The translations under genes and the position numbers were made by a program. Shown piece by piece: positions 16,942-26,900 of a stretch of 55,701 bases of DNA (positions are counted from its first letter, which is position 1; the number at the start of each line of letters is the position of its first letter). This DNA comes from JANPPS01 sp043758105 (GTDB lineage: Bacteria; Pseudomonadota; Alphaproteobacteria; Acetobacterales; Acetobacteraceae), in the NCBI GenBank assembly GCA_043758105.1, contig JAYVOF010000160.1, positions 1-55,701 on the forward strand, given 5' to 3'. The notes below the pieces were generated by a model. The model was not told where the DNA came from. It was given only the letters and a program-made list of their open reading frames with translations, and ran no database searches.

Positions 16942-17736
16942 TTATGTGGTGGCGATGTTGCGCGGCGCCCGTGCCCGCGCAGGCCTGCGCCAGGCGAGCG
17001 CCCAGCTCCAGAGTTGGGCAAACGGGATCGGCAGGATCAGCATCCAATGCTCGATTACCGCCAGGGTGAGCATGGTAATGAGGAAGCAGAGCCCGGCCAC
17101 CCCCGCCTCCGACAGGCCGGGCGCCTGCAGCCGTCCCACCAGGACCATGACCCAGACGGTGCCGATCGTGACCGAGAACGGGAATAGCGTGTTCATCGGC
17201 CGGCAGCGGATGTAGCTGGCAAGATAGTTGAGCCGGGCGGGGATGAACTCCTCGCTCAAATTCCGCACGCCCAGGAAGAAATTGAGCTTGGCCGATTGCC
17301 GCATGCCCCAGAGCAGCATGAAGGTCCAGAGGCCTACCTGGTTCGGGGCGCCCCAGGTGCTGGCGATGATCACCGCCGCGGTCGCGATGATAGCCAGTTC
17401 ATGGTGCAGGCAGGCCATCACGCCATGGCCGAAGCGGCGCCACTCGCTGATGCCAGCCGGACTGCCAATGCGGCGCGGGCCGGTGACGTATCCCATGAAG
17501 AAGCTCATTTCCTGCCAGCCCCAGGCCAGCACGGCGTAGGTGAAGGCCGCATAGGCCCCGGAAACCGAGGTGTCGCTGGCCCCCTGCCACAACCGCCAGA
17601 GACAGACGGCCAGGATGACGGTGCCGAATCCCATCGACCAGCGGAACGTGCGCGGGCGTAGATCCAGCCAGATGATCACGCCGGTGCTGAACCACCAGAC
17701 AAAGAGCGCGTAAAGGATCGGCCAGCCATAGACCAT
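16942..17736 (-). CDS. puhE: Photosynthetic complex assembly protein PuhE (DUF3623)
   Basis: This 264-aa polytopic membrane protein (about seven hydrophobic segments) is found only in photosynthesis clusters of purple bacteria. In Rhodobacter its loss affects reaction-centre and bacteriochlorophyll levels. Family marks include the opening WPILYALFVWWFSTGVI and the central MACLHHELAIIATAA and WGMRQSAKLNFFLG stretches. It starts three bases after the acsF stop and precedes hemA, the conserved acsF-puhE-hemA order. Confidence 0.93.
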   Translation of the reverse strand: MVYGWPILYALFVWWFSTGVIIWLDLRPRTFRWSMGFGTVILAVCLWRLWQGASDTSVSGAYAAFTYAVLAWGWQEMSFFMGYVTGPRRIGSPAGISEWRRFGHGVMACLHHELAIIATAAVIIASTWGAPNQVGLWTFMLLWGMRQSAKLNFFLGVRNLSEEFIPARLNYLASYIRCRPMNTLFPFSVTIGTVWVMVLVGRLQAPGLSEAGVAGLCFLITMLTLAVIEHWMLILPIPFAQLWSWALAWRRPARARAPRNIATT

Positions 17737-17739
17737 GCG

Positions 17740-18807
17740 CTACCAGGCAGCCTGCAGGCGGACATGCTCCGGGATGGTGTTGGATTTGGTGGGGATCAAA
17801 TAGAGGCGCACGAAATTGGCGGCGGCGGCGGCGGTGAGGCCGATGTTCTTCACGCGGCCCACGATACCACCCTGCTTCCGGTTGGCGCGCTTGGCCGCGG
17901 TGATCCGGTTCATGCGGTGCAGCGTCGCGGCAAACGCCGGGTGGTCGATGTCGAGCGAGATCGGGAAGACCTGCTTGCAAATCTCGGTCGTCGTGCGGAA
18001 CACCGTCATGTCGTATTCCACCGGATCAACGCCCAACGCCGCATGGAACACCGGGCGGGCCTGGTCACGCACGAACATGGTTGCGAACACGGCATTGAGG
18101 AAGAACCGGATCCACAGCACGTTCACACCGCGCAACAGCTTCGGGTCCGAGCGCATCAGCAGCGCGAACGCCTCGCCATGCCGGAACTCGTCGGCGCACC
18201 ATTCCTTGAACCAAGCGAAGATCGGGTGGAACATCCGGTCCGGGTTGCGCTCCAGATGCCGGTAGATGGTGATGTAGCGGGCGTAGCCGATCTTCTCGCT
18301 GAGGTATGTCGCATAGAAGACGAATTTTGGCTGGAAATATTTGTATTTTTTCGTCTTGGTCAGGAAGCTCAGATCCACGCCGACGCCAAAGTCTTTAAGC
18401 GTGTCATTGATGAACCCGGCGTGCCGGGCTTCGTCCCGGGTCATGAGATTGAACAGCTCGTGAATATCGCCGGCCTTGATGCGCTTCTTGATCTCGGCAT
18501 ACAGCACACAGCCCGAGAACTCGGCGGTGACGGAGCTGACCAGGAACTCGATGAACTCCCGGCGCAACTCGGGCTCGAGGCCGGAGAAATCCTGGTCGAA
18601 CACGTCCGTGCGGATGAAATGGCCCTTGTTGGTGTCCGCCTGCAGCTCCTGGATCAGCCCGTCCCACTCGGCGCGCACGCCGGAGACATCGAGCTTGCCC
18701 ATCGCCACGAAATCCGTGGTGTAGAAATTGGGCGTGAGGATCGTGTCTTCCTGCGCCATGGCGGTGCTGGCGGCGGAAATACGGTCCTTGGGCGAGATCG
18801 CGTTCAT
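17740..18807 (-). CDS. acsF: Mg-protoporphyrin IX monomethyl ester oxidative cyclase
   Basis: This is the oxygen-dependent cyclase (355 aa) that closes ring E to form protochlorophyllide. It is a diiron protein: ligands are visible at E96 (TAEFSG) and in DEARH (E126, H129), with a second pair in CADEFRHGEAF. Length and sequence match purple-bacterial AcsF. The start overlaps the stop of the small upstream gene as ATGA. No anaerobic bchE is present in this window, so within this segment ring closure depends on oxygen. Confidence 0.96.
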   Translation of the reverse strand: MNAISPKDRISAASTAMAQEDTILTPNFYTTDFVAMGKLDVSGVRAEWDGLIQELQADTNKGHFIRTDVFDQDFSGLEPELRREFIEFLVSSVTAEFSGCVLYAEIKKRIKAGDIHELFNLMTRDEARHAGFINDTLKDFGVGVDLSFLTKTKKYKYFQPKFVFYATYLSEKIGYARYITIYRHLERNPDRMFHPIFAWFKEWCADEFRHGEAFALLMRSDPKLLRGVNVLWIRFFLNAVFATMFVRDQARPVFHAALGVDPVEYDMTVFRTTTEICKQVFPISLDIDHPAFAATLHRMNRITAAKRANRKQGGIVGRVKNIGLTAAAAANFVRLYLIPTKSNTIPEHVRLQAAW

Positions 18808-19085
18808 GTGTGTTCCTTGGGCAGGAAGCCGACTTCGTAGAGCTCGGTCAGCTCGAACAGGCCGGCGAAGTGGGTCCAGGCGCGCTCGATCAAGCCGGCG
18901 CGGGTGACGGTTGCGGTGCGGACGCCGATCATGCGCTCCCCGAACGCCACATAGACGGGCGCATCATGGATCAGCACGGAATCGCCGGGTCGGATGTCGA
19001 TCCCATCCGGCACGGCGTGGGCGTGAAAGCTCGTGGGGGTCTGCTCGATATCGAGGTCGCATTTAATTTCGACGGTCCGGGCCAT
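18804..19085 (-). CDS. Conserved small photosynthesis-cluster protein between puhC and acsF
   Basis: This 93-residue soluble protein reads MARTVEIKCDLDIE, then HAHAVPDGIDIRPGD, then VLIHDAPVYVAFGE, ending ELTELYEVGFLPKEHT. The ATG at 19085 overlaps the puhC stop by one base and its own stop overlaps acsF (ATGA), so it is tightly coupled to both. Proteins of this type recur at this position in photosynthesis clusters, but I know no assigned function. It has no cysteine pair and no membrane segment. Its position suggests a role next to the AcsF cyclase or PuhC; this is inference from order only. The longer open frame to 19241 is not supported. Confidence 0.8.
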   Translation of the reverse strand: MARTVEIKCDLDIEQTPTSFHAHAVPDGIDIRPGDSVLIHDAPVYVAFGERMIGVRTATVTRAGLIERAWTHFAGLFELTELYEVGFLPKEHT

Positions 19086-19552
19086 CAGTTGGCTCCCGCG
19101 CCCATTCTTGAAGCAGCATCCGCCCGTTCGGGCAATGTCAGCAGGCGAGCGAAGACCGCCACGTTGGCTGAGCCGAACGCCTCCAACTCGATCCGCCGGT
19201 CGGTCGCCATGTCGGTGAGCGTGAGCCGGCCATCGGACCAAGATGTGAGGCGGAACGGAGTCTCGGAGCCGATGCTCTCGGCCCGACGGCCGCGGGCGAG
19301 GCCCCGCATGGTGGCGCGGATGAACCCGTTCTCACCCGTCAGCACATCGACGGTCTTGTTGTCCTCGGCATTGCGCACCAGGACCGACCCATTCGCGCCA
19401 TCCAGGAACTGCAGGTCCCGGCTAGCGATTACGGTGCCGGTCTGTGGCGCGTCCACATGGGTGAGCCGGCCGGCGATGGCCGCGACCAAAGCAAACCCGA
19501 TCATACCCGAGATCGCATAGGCTGGTAGCTTGTGGAACCGGGTGTCAGGCAC
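19085..19552 (-). CDS. puhC: Photosynthetic complex assembly protein PuhC
   Basis: This 155-aa protein has one N-terminal membrane helix (YAISGMIGFALVAAIAGRL) and a periplasmic domain. PuhC supports assembly of the reaction centre-LH1 core in Rhodobacter. Family marks include ASRDLQFLDGANGSVLV, then VLTGENGFIRATMRGLAR and TPFRLTSWSDGRLTLTD. It lies 13 bases after puhB and overlaps the following small gene. Confidence 0.92.
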   Translation of the reverse strand: MPDTRFHKLPAYAISGMIGFALVAAIAGRLTHVDAPQTGTVIASRDLQFLDGANGSVLVRNAEDNKTVDVLTGENGFIRATMRGLARGRRAESIGSETPFRLTSWSDGRLTLTDMATDRRIELEAFGSANVAVFARLLTLPERADAASRMGAGAN

Positions 19553-19565
19553 GGCACTCTCCCTC

Positions 19566-20207
19566 TTAGGCGGTCACGGCACCAACCGTGGCCGGCGCAT
19601 CCTGCGACCCGGTGAAGGCCGGTGCAGGCATATTGGCCGAGGCCGCGAGCGCCCGGGCCAGAATTTGACCGACCGACGCCACGTCCGGAACGCTCCGGAG
19701 GGACGGCTCGGACTTGGCCATCCGCCAGGGCCGGGCGTGCGGCCACAGCATGAAGTAAGCTAGCCTGTCTTTGCCGATCAGCAATAGGGAAATGTCACCA
19801 AAACCGTCAGGCTTGGTTGACAGTGCGGCAGTGTCGATCCGGGCATACGGTATGTTGATGGTCATGGGCACCACGGTGCCCTGCCGCATCACCACGCGCT
19901 TGCTGGTGATGCTGTACGTGGTGCTGCGGGCGATCAGCCAGGCATACCCCATCAGGAACAGCACTGGCGTGGCGGCAATCGCAGCGTATCGGGCCACCGA
20001 GAGCGCGGTTTGTGCCGTGAAGCCATGGTCCATCCCAGTGCTGACCGCGCACCAGACCACGATTGCTGCCAGATAGACGGTCAAGCCCCGCACATGGAAC
20101 ACGTTGCGGGCAAAGGCGCGCCAGTCCGGGCGGCCCTGCCACAGCAGCCGCTCGCCGGGCGGCAAATGCTCGGGCAGGCCCGTGGGGGGCGGCAGATAGC
20201 CGCTCAC
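19566..20207 (-). CDS. puhB: Reaction-centre assembly protein PuhB
   Basis: This 213-aa membrane protein has a bacterial PH-like domain and aids early reaction-centre assembly. The opening LPEHLPPGERLLWQGRPDW, two to three helices and the segment STTYSITSKRVVMRQGTVVP (the start of the PH domain) identify it. The ATG overlaps the puhA stop (ATGA). The C-terminal tail is Ala/Pro rich and probably disordered. Confidence 0.92.
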   Translation of the reverse strand: MSGYLPPPTGLPEHLPPGERLLWQGRPDWRAFARNVFHVRGLTVYLAAIVVWCAVSTGMDHGFTAQTALSVARYAAIAATPVLFLMGYAWLIARSTTYSITSKRVVMRQGTVVPMTINIPYARIDTAALSTKPDGFGDISLLLIGKDRLAYFMLWPHARPWRMAKSEPSLRSVPDVASVGQILARALAASANMPAPAFTGSQDAPATVGAVTA

Positions 20208-20977
20208 AGCAGCGGCCTCGTGCGTTCGGGCGTGCTGTAGAGCAAGCCACCGCCGAAATAGCCCATTATCTTCTCTTCCTCGAGCATCGTGACGATCTCT
20301 GGGTTCTTGGTCCGCGGCACGTCGGCGAATTGGGCGCCGGTGATGGTGTTGGTGCGGACTTGGCGCAGCTTGTTCTTGATGGTGAGGAAGTTCATCGGCA
20401 TCAGCACTCGCCCGGCATTGCCGTCCAGTTCTACCTCGACATAGCGGATCACGACCTCCGAGCGGTCCACCCAGGTATCCACCACGGTCCCAGCGCGGAC
20501 ACGGTCATGACCGATCACCTCCATACCGACGACGGCCGGGTCCTCGAGTGCCAGGAAGAAGTCCGGCACGGAGCGGAGCGGCACGATCTTGGGGCCGTGA
20601 TCGTCAAAGCAATGGTCCGGCACGTCCGCCCGGTGCTGGGCGTAGGCGCCGGGTCCCATGCCGGCCAGCATCGGGTTGCCGGTCGGCGTGAGCGGCGCGC
20701 CGGAGAAGCCGCTGATGGGCGTCCCGTTCACGACATCCGCGGGCTCCGCACGGGGGGCGTAGGCCAGGTTATTCTCGGCCAGGATGAAGGTCTTGGGCGA
20801 CGGCACGAACGGGAAGCCCTCGACCTTGGCCTCACCCGTCTGCTCGTCGATCAACGGATAGCCTTCGCGTTTGTTTTCCCGGTGTAGGTAAAAGATCAGC
20901 CCAGCGAAGAACAGCCAGAACACATAGAGCGTCACCTGGGCGACATCGAAGTAGGAGGTGAGTGCACCGGTTTGCAT
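20204..20977 (-). CDS. puhA: Photosynthetic reaction centre H subunit
   Basis: This is the H chain (257 aa) of the purple reaction centre, anchored by one N-terminal helix (around residues 10-30: VTLYVFWLFFAGLIFYL) followed by HRENKREGYPL, which is diagnostic. The cytoplasmic beta domain shapes proton delivery to quinone QB. It shows VPLRSVPDFFLALEDP, then DTWVDRSEVVIRYVEVEL and a C-terminal KNPEIVTMLEEEKI. The start at ATG 20977 fits the family; the open frame to 21268 overlaps lhaA and is not used. Its presence shows a type 2 reaction centre; the L and M genes are outside the window. Confidence 0.97.
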   Translation of the reverse strand: MQTGALTSYFDVAQVTLYVFWLFFAGLIFYLHRENKREGYPLIDEQTGEAKVEGFPFVPSPKTFILAENNLAYAPRAEPADVVNGTPISGFSGAPLTPTGNPMLAGMGPGAYAQHRADVPDHCFDDHGPKIVPLRSVPDFFLALEDPAVVGMEVIGHDRVRAGTVVDTWVDRSEVVIRYVEVELDGNAGRVLMPMNFLTIKNKLRQVRTNTITGAQFADVPRTKNPEIVTMLEEEKIMGYFGGGLLYSTPERTRPLL

Positions 20978-20985
20978 GATGAACC

Positions 20986-22380
20986 TCAGCAGGTAGGAAG
21001 CGGGGAGGAATGCGCACGCCCGGGTGCCGCGAACCGGACGAGCGGGCCGATCGCAACCAGGGTCGCGAACAGCAAGGCGATTTCGATGGTGTAAACCGTG
21101 ACGTAGCCGGTCGTGCCGTTTCCGACCCAATGGCTGACCCCGTCGCTGATCAGCCCGCCGGCCGCCACCGCGGTGCCGGCCGCGGTGGCCTGCACCGCGC
21201 CCCAGATGCCGAGCGTGAGCCCGACATGCCCGCGCTGCGCCGTCGCCATCGCCGCCGTCAGCGTGCAATGCGCGAACAGCCCGGCGCCGAGCCCGATCAG
21301 GAATACCCCCATGGCGAAGAAGGCAACGGAGTGGAACGGGGCGGCGAAGATCACGCAGGTGAACGCGACCAACCCCACCAGCGCGCCGGAACCCGCCAGG
21401 CGATAAGGGTCCATGCCCCTGCCCAGCAGGACTGCCGCGGACCCGAAGCCGAACAGCCCGCCCAGCGCCAGCATGGCCGTCATGGCCGTGGTGGCCCCGA
21501 CCGAAAGGCCCAGCACGTGCCCGCCATACGGCTCCAGCAAGATATCCTGCATGCTGAACGCGATGGTGCCGAGGCCAAGCGCGATCAGCCGCCGCGTGGC
21601 CTGGCTGCCCTGGTTGAACTGCCGCCAGGTGTCGCGAAAGCCGGGCGTCTGCCGGGCGGCGGTGGCCTGGGGGTTACGCGCCTCCTGCTTCCACAATGCG
21701 GCGGCGTTCAGCATGACGGTCAGCACCGCGGCACCCTGGATCGCCTGGACCAGCTTGATCTCGGTAAACGCCTGCAGCGCGATGCCAAACCAGACGCCAC
21801 TCACGACCATGCCCAGCAGCATCATCATGCACAGCAGCGCCACGACCTTGGGGTGCTGCTCTTGCGGTGAGATGTCGGTGGCCAAGGCGAGTCCCACGGT
21901 CTGCACGGTATGCAGCCCGGCGCCCACCAGCAGGAACGCGAGCGCTGCCGCCACATGGCCCACCCAAAGCGGCCCGGTGGTGTCGCCGGACAAGATCAGC
22001 AGCGCGAACGGCATGATGGAGAAGCCGCCGAACTGCAGCAGCGTCCCGAACCACAGATACGGCACCCGGCGCCAGCCCAACACGGAGCGGTGCGTGTCCG
22101 ATTTGAAGCCGATCACGGCGCGGAGCGGGGCGAACACCAACGGCAAGGACACCATGGTCGCGACCAGCCAGGCCGGCACGCCCAGCTCCACGATCATCAC
22201 CCGGTTCAGCGTTCCGATCAGCAGCGTGATGGCCATGCCGACCGAGACCTGAAACAGGCTGAGCCGCAACAGCCGGCTCCAGGGCAGGGTGTCAGTGGCG
22301 AGGTCGGCGAACGGTAGGAAGCCGCTGCCGAGCCGGGTCCACCGCATAGCGACGCGGGAATTGAGGGTGCGGAGGCTCAT
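20986..22380 (-). CDS. lhaA: LH1 assembly protein LhaA (PucC family, major facilitator fold)
   Basis: This 464-aa, 12-helix protein is thought to deliver bacteriochlorophyll to light-harvesting complex 1. ATG 22380 overlaps the bchM stop (ATGA) and gives MSLRTLNSRVAMRWTRLG. Motifs include TLNRVMIVELGVPAWLV, then APLRAVIGFKSDTHRS and WRRVPYLWFGTLLQFGG, all typical of the BCD/PucC family. It sits directly before puhA, as in other purple bacteria. A paralogue of the same family (bch2) is encoded at 34366-35658. Confidence 0.95.
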   Translation of the reverse strand: MSLRTLNSRVAMRWTRLGSGFLPFADLATDTLPWSRLLRLSLFQVSVGMAITLLIGTLNRVMIVELGVPAWLVATMVSLPLVFAPLRAVIGFKSDTHRSVLGWRRVPYLWFGTLLQFGGFSIMPFALLILSGDTTGPLWVGHVAAALAFLLVGAGLHTVQTVGLALATDISPQEQHPKVVALLCMMMLLGMVVSGVWFGIALQAFTEIKLVQAIQGAAVLTVMLNAAALWKQEARNPQATAARQTPGFRDTWRQFNQGSQATRRLIALGLGTIAFSMQDILLEPYGGHVLGLSVGATTAMTAMLALGGLFGFGSAAVLLGRGMDPYRLAGSGALVGLVAFTCVIFAAPFHSVAFFAMGVFLIGLGAGLFAHCTLTAAMATAQRGHVGLTLGIWGAVQATAAGTAVAAGGLISDGVSHWVGNGTTGYVTVYTIEIALLFATLVAIGPLVRFAAPGRAHSSPLPTC

Positions 22381-23054
22381 TTCGTGAGTTCCAGAGCTTG
22401 GGACGTGTAGAACCCGCTGGCGATCCGCTGTGTCCGGCCGATCGTCCAGGTCGGAAGTTCGGTTTTCAGGCGGCGCTGGATGTCTTTCGGGCCGATCGGC
22501 TCGATCGCGGGCGCACGGTCGGCGCGGGGCAACAGACGGCCCATGGTCCACATGACGGTCAACAGGGCCGTGCGGGGCGCGAAGGTGAACAGGACGGATC
22601 GTGTGGCCATCCCCGCCAGGCCGGCGACGGTCCGCGCCATGTCGGGCGCGTCGTAATGGATCAGGCTGTCCATGCCGACCACGTAGTCGAAGATGCCCAT
22701 CGAGGGGTCCAGCATGTCACCGCTGCGGTAGTCGATCTGGAGGCCGGGCGGTGTGCGCTCCCGCGCGACATCCACGAGGGAGGCCGCAAGGTCGATCGCG
22801 GTCACGTCCGCCCCACGTTTGGCGGCTTCGACCGCGAGCGCCCCGGTGCCGCAGCCGGCGTCCAGCAGGCGGCGGCCGGTGAGGTCTTCGGGCAGCCAGG
22901 ACAGCAGCGTCGCCCGCATCCGGTCCCGCCCGGCGCGCACGGTGGCGCGGATGCCGGAGACGGGCGCATCACTGGTGAGGCGGGCCCAGGTCTGGGAGGC
23001 GGTGCGGTCGAAATACTCTTCGAGCTGGCCGCGGCGGGTGAGGTAGGTGCTCAT
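22377..23054 (-). CDS. bchM: Mg-protoporphyrin IX O-methyltransferase
   Basis: This 225-aa SAM-dependent enzyme methylates the ring C propionate of Mg-protoporphyrin. The SAM site is RRLLDAGCGTGALAVEAAKR, followed by VTAIDLA and YRSGDMLDP. The C-terminus has QRRLKTELPTWTIGRTQRI and FYTS, the usual BchM ending. It lies 15 bases after bchL and overlaps lhaA. Confidence 0.95.
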   Translation of the reverse strand: MSTYLTRRGQLEEYFDRTASQTWARLTSDAPVSGIRATVRAGRDRMRATLLSWLPEDLTGRRLLDAGCGTGALAVEAAKRGADVTAIDLAASLVDVARERTPPGLQIDYRSGDMLDPSMGIFDYVVGMDSLIHYDAPDMARTVAGLAGMATRSVLFTFAPRTALLTVMWTMGRLLPRADRAPAIEPIGPKDIQRRLKTELPTWTIGRTQRIASGFYTSQALELTK

Positions 23055-23069
23055 CGTGACGGGCGGGGC

Positions 23070-23978
23070 CTAATCATAGCCGAGCAGATCGAAAATCTCG
23101 CGGTCCTTGAGCGGAGAGCCCATCAGCGGCTCGGACCCGGCCCATAGGCCCGCGGCGAGGCGCAAATATTCCAGCTTCACCGCCTCCAGCTCCGGCGTGC
23201 TGTCCATTTCGAACAGCGTGCATTTCTTCAGGCGGGACCGGCGGATCACGTCGAGGTCTGGAAACCGCGCCAGGGTCGAAAGGCCGGTGCGGTCATTGTA
23301 GCGGTCGATCTGATCCGTCTCGGCCGAGCGGTTGGCGATCACGCCGCCCAGGCGCACGTTGTAGTTCTTGGCCTTCGCCTGGATGGCCGCTACGATCCGA
23401 TTCATGGCAAAGATGCTGTCGAAATCGTTGGCCGTCACGATCAGCGCCCGGTCCGCATGCTGCAACGGCGAGGCGAACCCACCGCACACCACGTCGCCCA
23501 GCACGTCGAAGATCACCACGTCGGTCTCTTCCAGCAGGTGATGCTCCTTCAACAGCTTCACCGTCTGCCCGACCACATAGCCGCCGCAGCCGGTGCCCGC
23601 CGGCGGCCCGCCGGCTTCGACGCACATCACGCCGTTATAGCCGGGGAACACGAAATCCTCGACGCGAAGTTCTTCCGAATGAAAGTTCACGCTCTCCAAT
23701 ACGTCGATCACCGTGGGCAGCAGCGCCTTGGTCAGCGTGAACGTGCTGTCATGCTTCGGGTCGCAGCCGATCTGCAGCACGCGCTTGCCGAGCTTACTGA
23801 ACGCAGCGGAGAGGTTACTCGACGTCGTGCTCTTGCCGATCCCGCCCTTGCCATAGACGGCGAACACCTTGGCGGTGCCGATCTTGAGGTTGGGGTCGAG
23901 CTCGACTTGCACGGAGCCTTCGCCATCGCCCCGCGAGACTTTGTTCTTCACGGGATAGGGCAGTGTTGCAACGGTCAT
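23070..23978 (-). CDS. bchL: Dark protochlorophyllide reductase, ATP-dependent iron protein
   Basis: This nitrogenase-iron-protein-like homodimer (302 aa) drives electrons into BchN-BchB in an oxygen-sensitive, light-independent reaction. The P-loop is YGKGGIGKST at residues 42-51. The 4Fe-4S cluster between subunits is held by C131 (TGCGG) and C165 (VVCGG). The N-terminal extension of about 35 residues is normal. The start overlaps the bchH stop (ATGA). Confidence 0.97.
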   Translation of the reverse strand: MTVATLPYPVKNKVSRGDGEGSVQVELDPNLKIGTAKVFAVYGKGGIGKSTTSSNLSAAFSKLGKRVLQIGCDPKHDSTFTLTKALLPTVIDVLESVNFHSEELRVEDFVFPGYNGVMCVEAGGPPAGTGCGGYVVGQTVKLLKEHHLLEETDVVIFDVLGDVVCGGFASPLQHADRALIVTANDFDSIFAMNRIVAAIQAKAKNYNVRLGGVIANRSAETDQIDRYNDRTGLSTLARFPDLDVIRRSRLKKCTLFEMDSTPELEAVKLEYLRLAAGLWAGSEPLMGSPLKDREIFDLLGYD

Positions 23979-26900
23979 GCGGCCAACTCCACTTCGACGC
24001 CTTCGAGCCGGTCTTCCATCTCCTCACCCGCCCGGCGCAGCGCGTCGAGCGTGGCTTGGTCCGGGGACCAGTAATTGCGTTCGGTCGATTCAATCAGGCG
24101 GTTCACGATCTTGGCGGACGCCTTGGGGTTCAGCGTCGCCAGGCGTTCCCGCATCTCGTCATCCAGCACGTAGGTCTCGGCCAGCTGCTGATAGACCCAG
24201 GGGCTGACCTCCCCCGTGGTCGCGGACCAGCCGAGCGTGTTGGTCACATGCGCCTCGATCTCGCGCACGCCTTCGTAGCCGTGCTTAAGCAGGCCCTCAT
24301 ACCATTTGGGGTTCAGCGCCCGAGTGCGGGTCTCGAGGCTGACCTGTTCCTTGAGCGTCCGCACCTGGCCGTCGCCGCGGGTCTGGTCGCCGATATACAC
24401 CGCCGCCGCCTTGCCGCCGCGGGCCTTCTTCACCGCCCGGCTGATGCCGCCCAGCGTGTCGAAATAATGGTCCACGGTGGTGACACCGAGCTCGATGCTG
24501 TCCAGGTTCTGATACGTCACCTCGACACTCGCCAACACGCTGGCCAGCAGCGTCGTCTGCTTCTCCGGACGCCCGGACACGCCGTAGGCGAAGCCCTTCC
24601 GGGCCACATACGCGTCGCCCAGTTCATCCTCGTCCTGCCAGGCGCCGCTGCCGATCAGCGAGTTCACGTTGGCGCCATAGGTCCCGTCCGCGTTGCCGAA
24701 CACGCGGAGTGCGGCCTGCTCCATGTCGCCGCCATGCTCGGCCATGAACGCCAAGGCGTGCTTCCGGACAAAATTCTGCTCCACCGGCTCATCCGCCGAC
24801 GCCGCCAGCAACGCCGCCTCGGCCAGCAGCTTGGTCTGCAACGGCAGCAGATCGCGGAAAATGCCGGACAGCGTGATCACCACATCCACCCGCGGCCGGC
24901 CCAGGGTTTCCACCGGGATCAGCTTGGCGCCCGTCAGCCGTCCGTAGCTGTCGAAGCGGGGTGCTGCGCCCATCAGCCAGAGCGCCTGGCCGATCGGCCC
25001 GCCCTCCGACTTCAGATTATCCGTGCCCCACAGCACGATCGCCACCGTCTCCGGCAGGCCCTGGCCGTCGGCGGCGTGCCGGGCGAGCAGGCGGTCGGCT
25101 TGGCGGGCTCCGTCATCGACGGCGAAGGCGCTGGGCAGGCGGAACGGGTCGAAGCCGTGCAGATTGCGCCCGGTCGGCAACACGGCGGTGGTGCGGAGAA
25201 AATCGCCGCCGGGCGCCGGGCGGGTGTAGCCGGCGTCCAGCGCGTGCATGATGGCCGGCAGCTCCGGATCGGCGGCCAGCAACGCCTCCAGCCGGGCGCG
25301 CTCCACCGGCTCCGAGATGCCAGCGGCGTCCAGCATGTCCGCCCGCTCCGGCGCCGAGGGCGGCACGCCGATCACGTGCAGGCCGTTCGGAATGAGGGTG
25401 TATTCCAACTCCAGCAGGGCGGCGGTCAGGCGGTGGATCTCGGGCTCTGCGTCGTCCCATAGCGGCTCGGCGGCAGCCAGATCCACTGTGGCGGCCTGGG
25501 CCTGCACCAGGGCCGAGAGCTGGTTGCGCTGCTCTGCATCCACATCCGGATCCATGCCCCGCCAGCGGTCGAGCGAGGATTTCAGCTCCAGCAGGCCCCG
25601 ATACAGCCCGGCATTGGCCACCGGCGGTGTCAGATAGCTGATCAGCACCGCATTGGCCCGGCGCTTGGCGATCATGCCCTCGCTCGGGTTGTTGCTGGCA
25701 TAGAGGTTGAAGTTCGGCAGATGGCCGATCAGCCGGTCCGGCCAGCACGCGGCGGACATGCCCGCCTGCTTGCCCGGCATGAACTCCAAGGCGCCATGCG
25801 TGCCAAAATGCAGCACCGCGTGGGCGCCGAAATCGTCCTTCAGGTAGCGGTAGAATGCGCTGAACGCATGGGTCGGCGCGAAGCTACCCTCGAACAGCAG
25901 GCGCATCGGGTCACCCTCATAGCCGAAGGCGGGTTGCAGCCCCACGAACACGTTGCCGAAATGCTTGCCCATGATGAACACGCCGGTGCCGTCCGACAGC
26001 GCGCGGCCCGGCGCCGGGCCCCAGCTGGCTTCGATTTGCGCCAGGTGCTGCTCGCCCCGGACCATGCTGTCGGTGCCGAGGATGTGCGCGACGTTGGCGT
26101 CCGTGCCGTATCGGTCCGAGTTGCCGCCCAGCACCATGTCCCGCAGCTCGTCCACCGTGCCGGGGATGTCACCGGTGTCGTAGCCGCCTTCCTGCATGGA
26201 CAGCAGGACGTTGTGCAGGGAGTGGAACACCGCGAGATAAGCCGCCGTCCCGGCCGCGCCGCTGTTGGGTGGGAAGTTGAACAGCACGAGCGCCACTTTC
26301 TTCACCGCCCGCTTGGCCCGGCGCAGACGCACCAGGTTCGCGACCCGGCTTGCCAGCATCTCCGACCGCTCGGGGTGGGACACCATGTCCCGGGCGCAGG
26401 CGGTATCGAAGCAGCCGGGGCAGGGGTTGTCCGTGCCGGCCCGGCCGCAGCGTCCGCCGAACGTCATGGGCGCCATGCCGCCATCCAATTCCGGGAGCGC
26501 GACCATCATCGTGGCCTCGATCGGCAACAGGCCGCGCGGGTCCTTTTCCCACGAGTCGAGCGTCTGGAACTCGACCGGGTGGGCGGTGATGTAGGGCACG
26601 TCGAGCTGCGCCAGAATCTCCTCGGCCGCCGCGCTGTCGTTATAGGCGGGGCCGCCCACGAGCGAGAAGCCGGTGAGGCTCACGACCGCGTCCACGGTGC
26701 TGACGCCATCCTTCATGAAGAACCGCTCGATCGCCGGGCGGGCATCGAGGCCGCTGGCGAAGACCGGAACCACATTCAGGCCCCGCGCCTCGAGCGCCGC
26801 CAGCACGCCGTCATAATGCCGGGCGTTGCCGGAGATGAGGTAGGAGCGCAGCAGGACCAAGCCCACCGTGCCGGACAGCCCGGCGCGCGGCAGGTCCGCC

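Noticed and set aside
20978..21268. Longer puhA reading from 21268
   Set aside because: It lies inside lhaA and has no similarity to the H subunit, which starts at ATG 20977.
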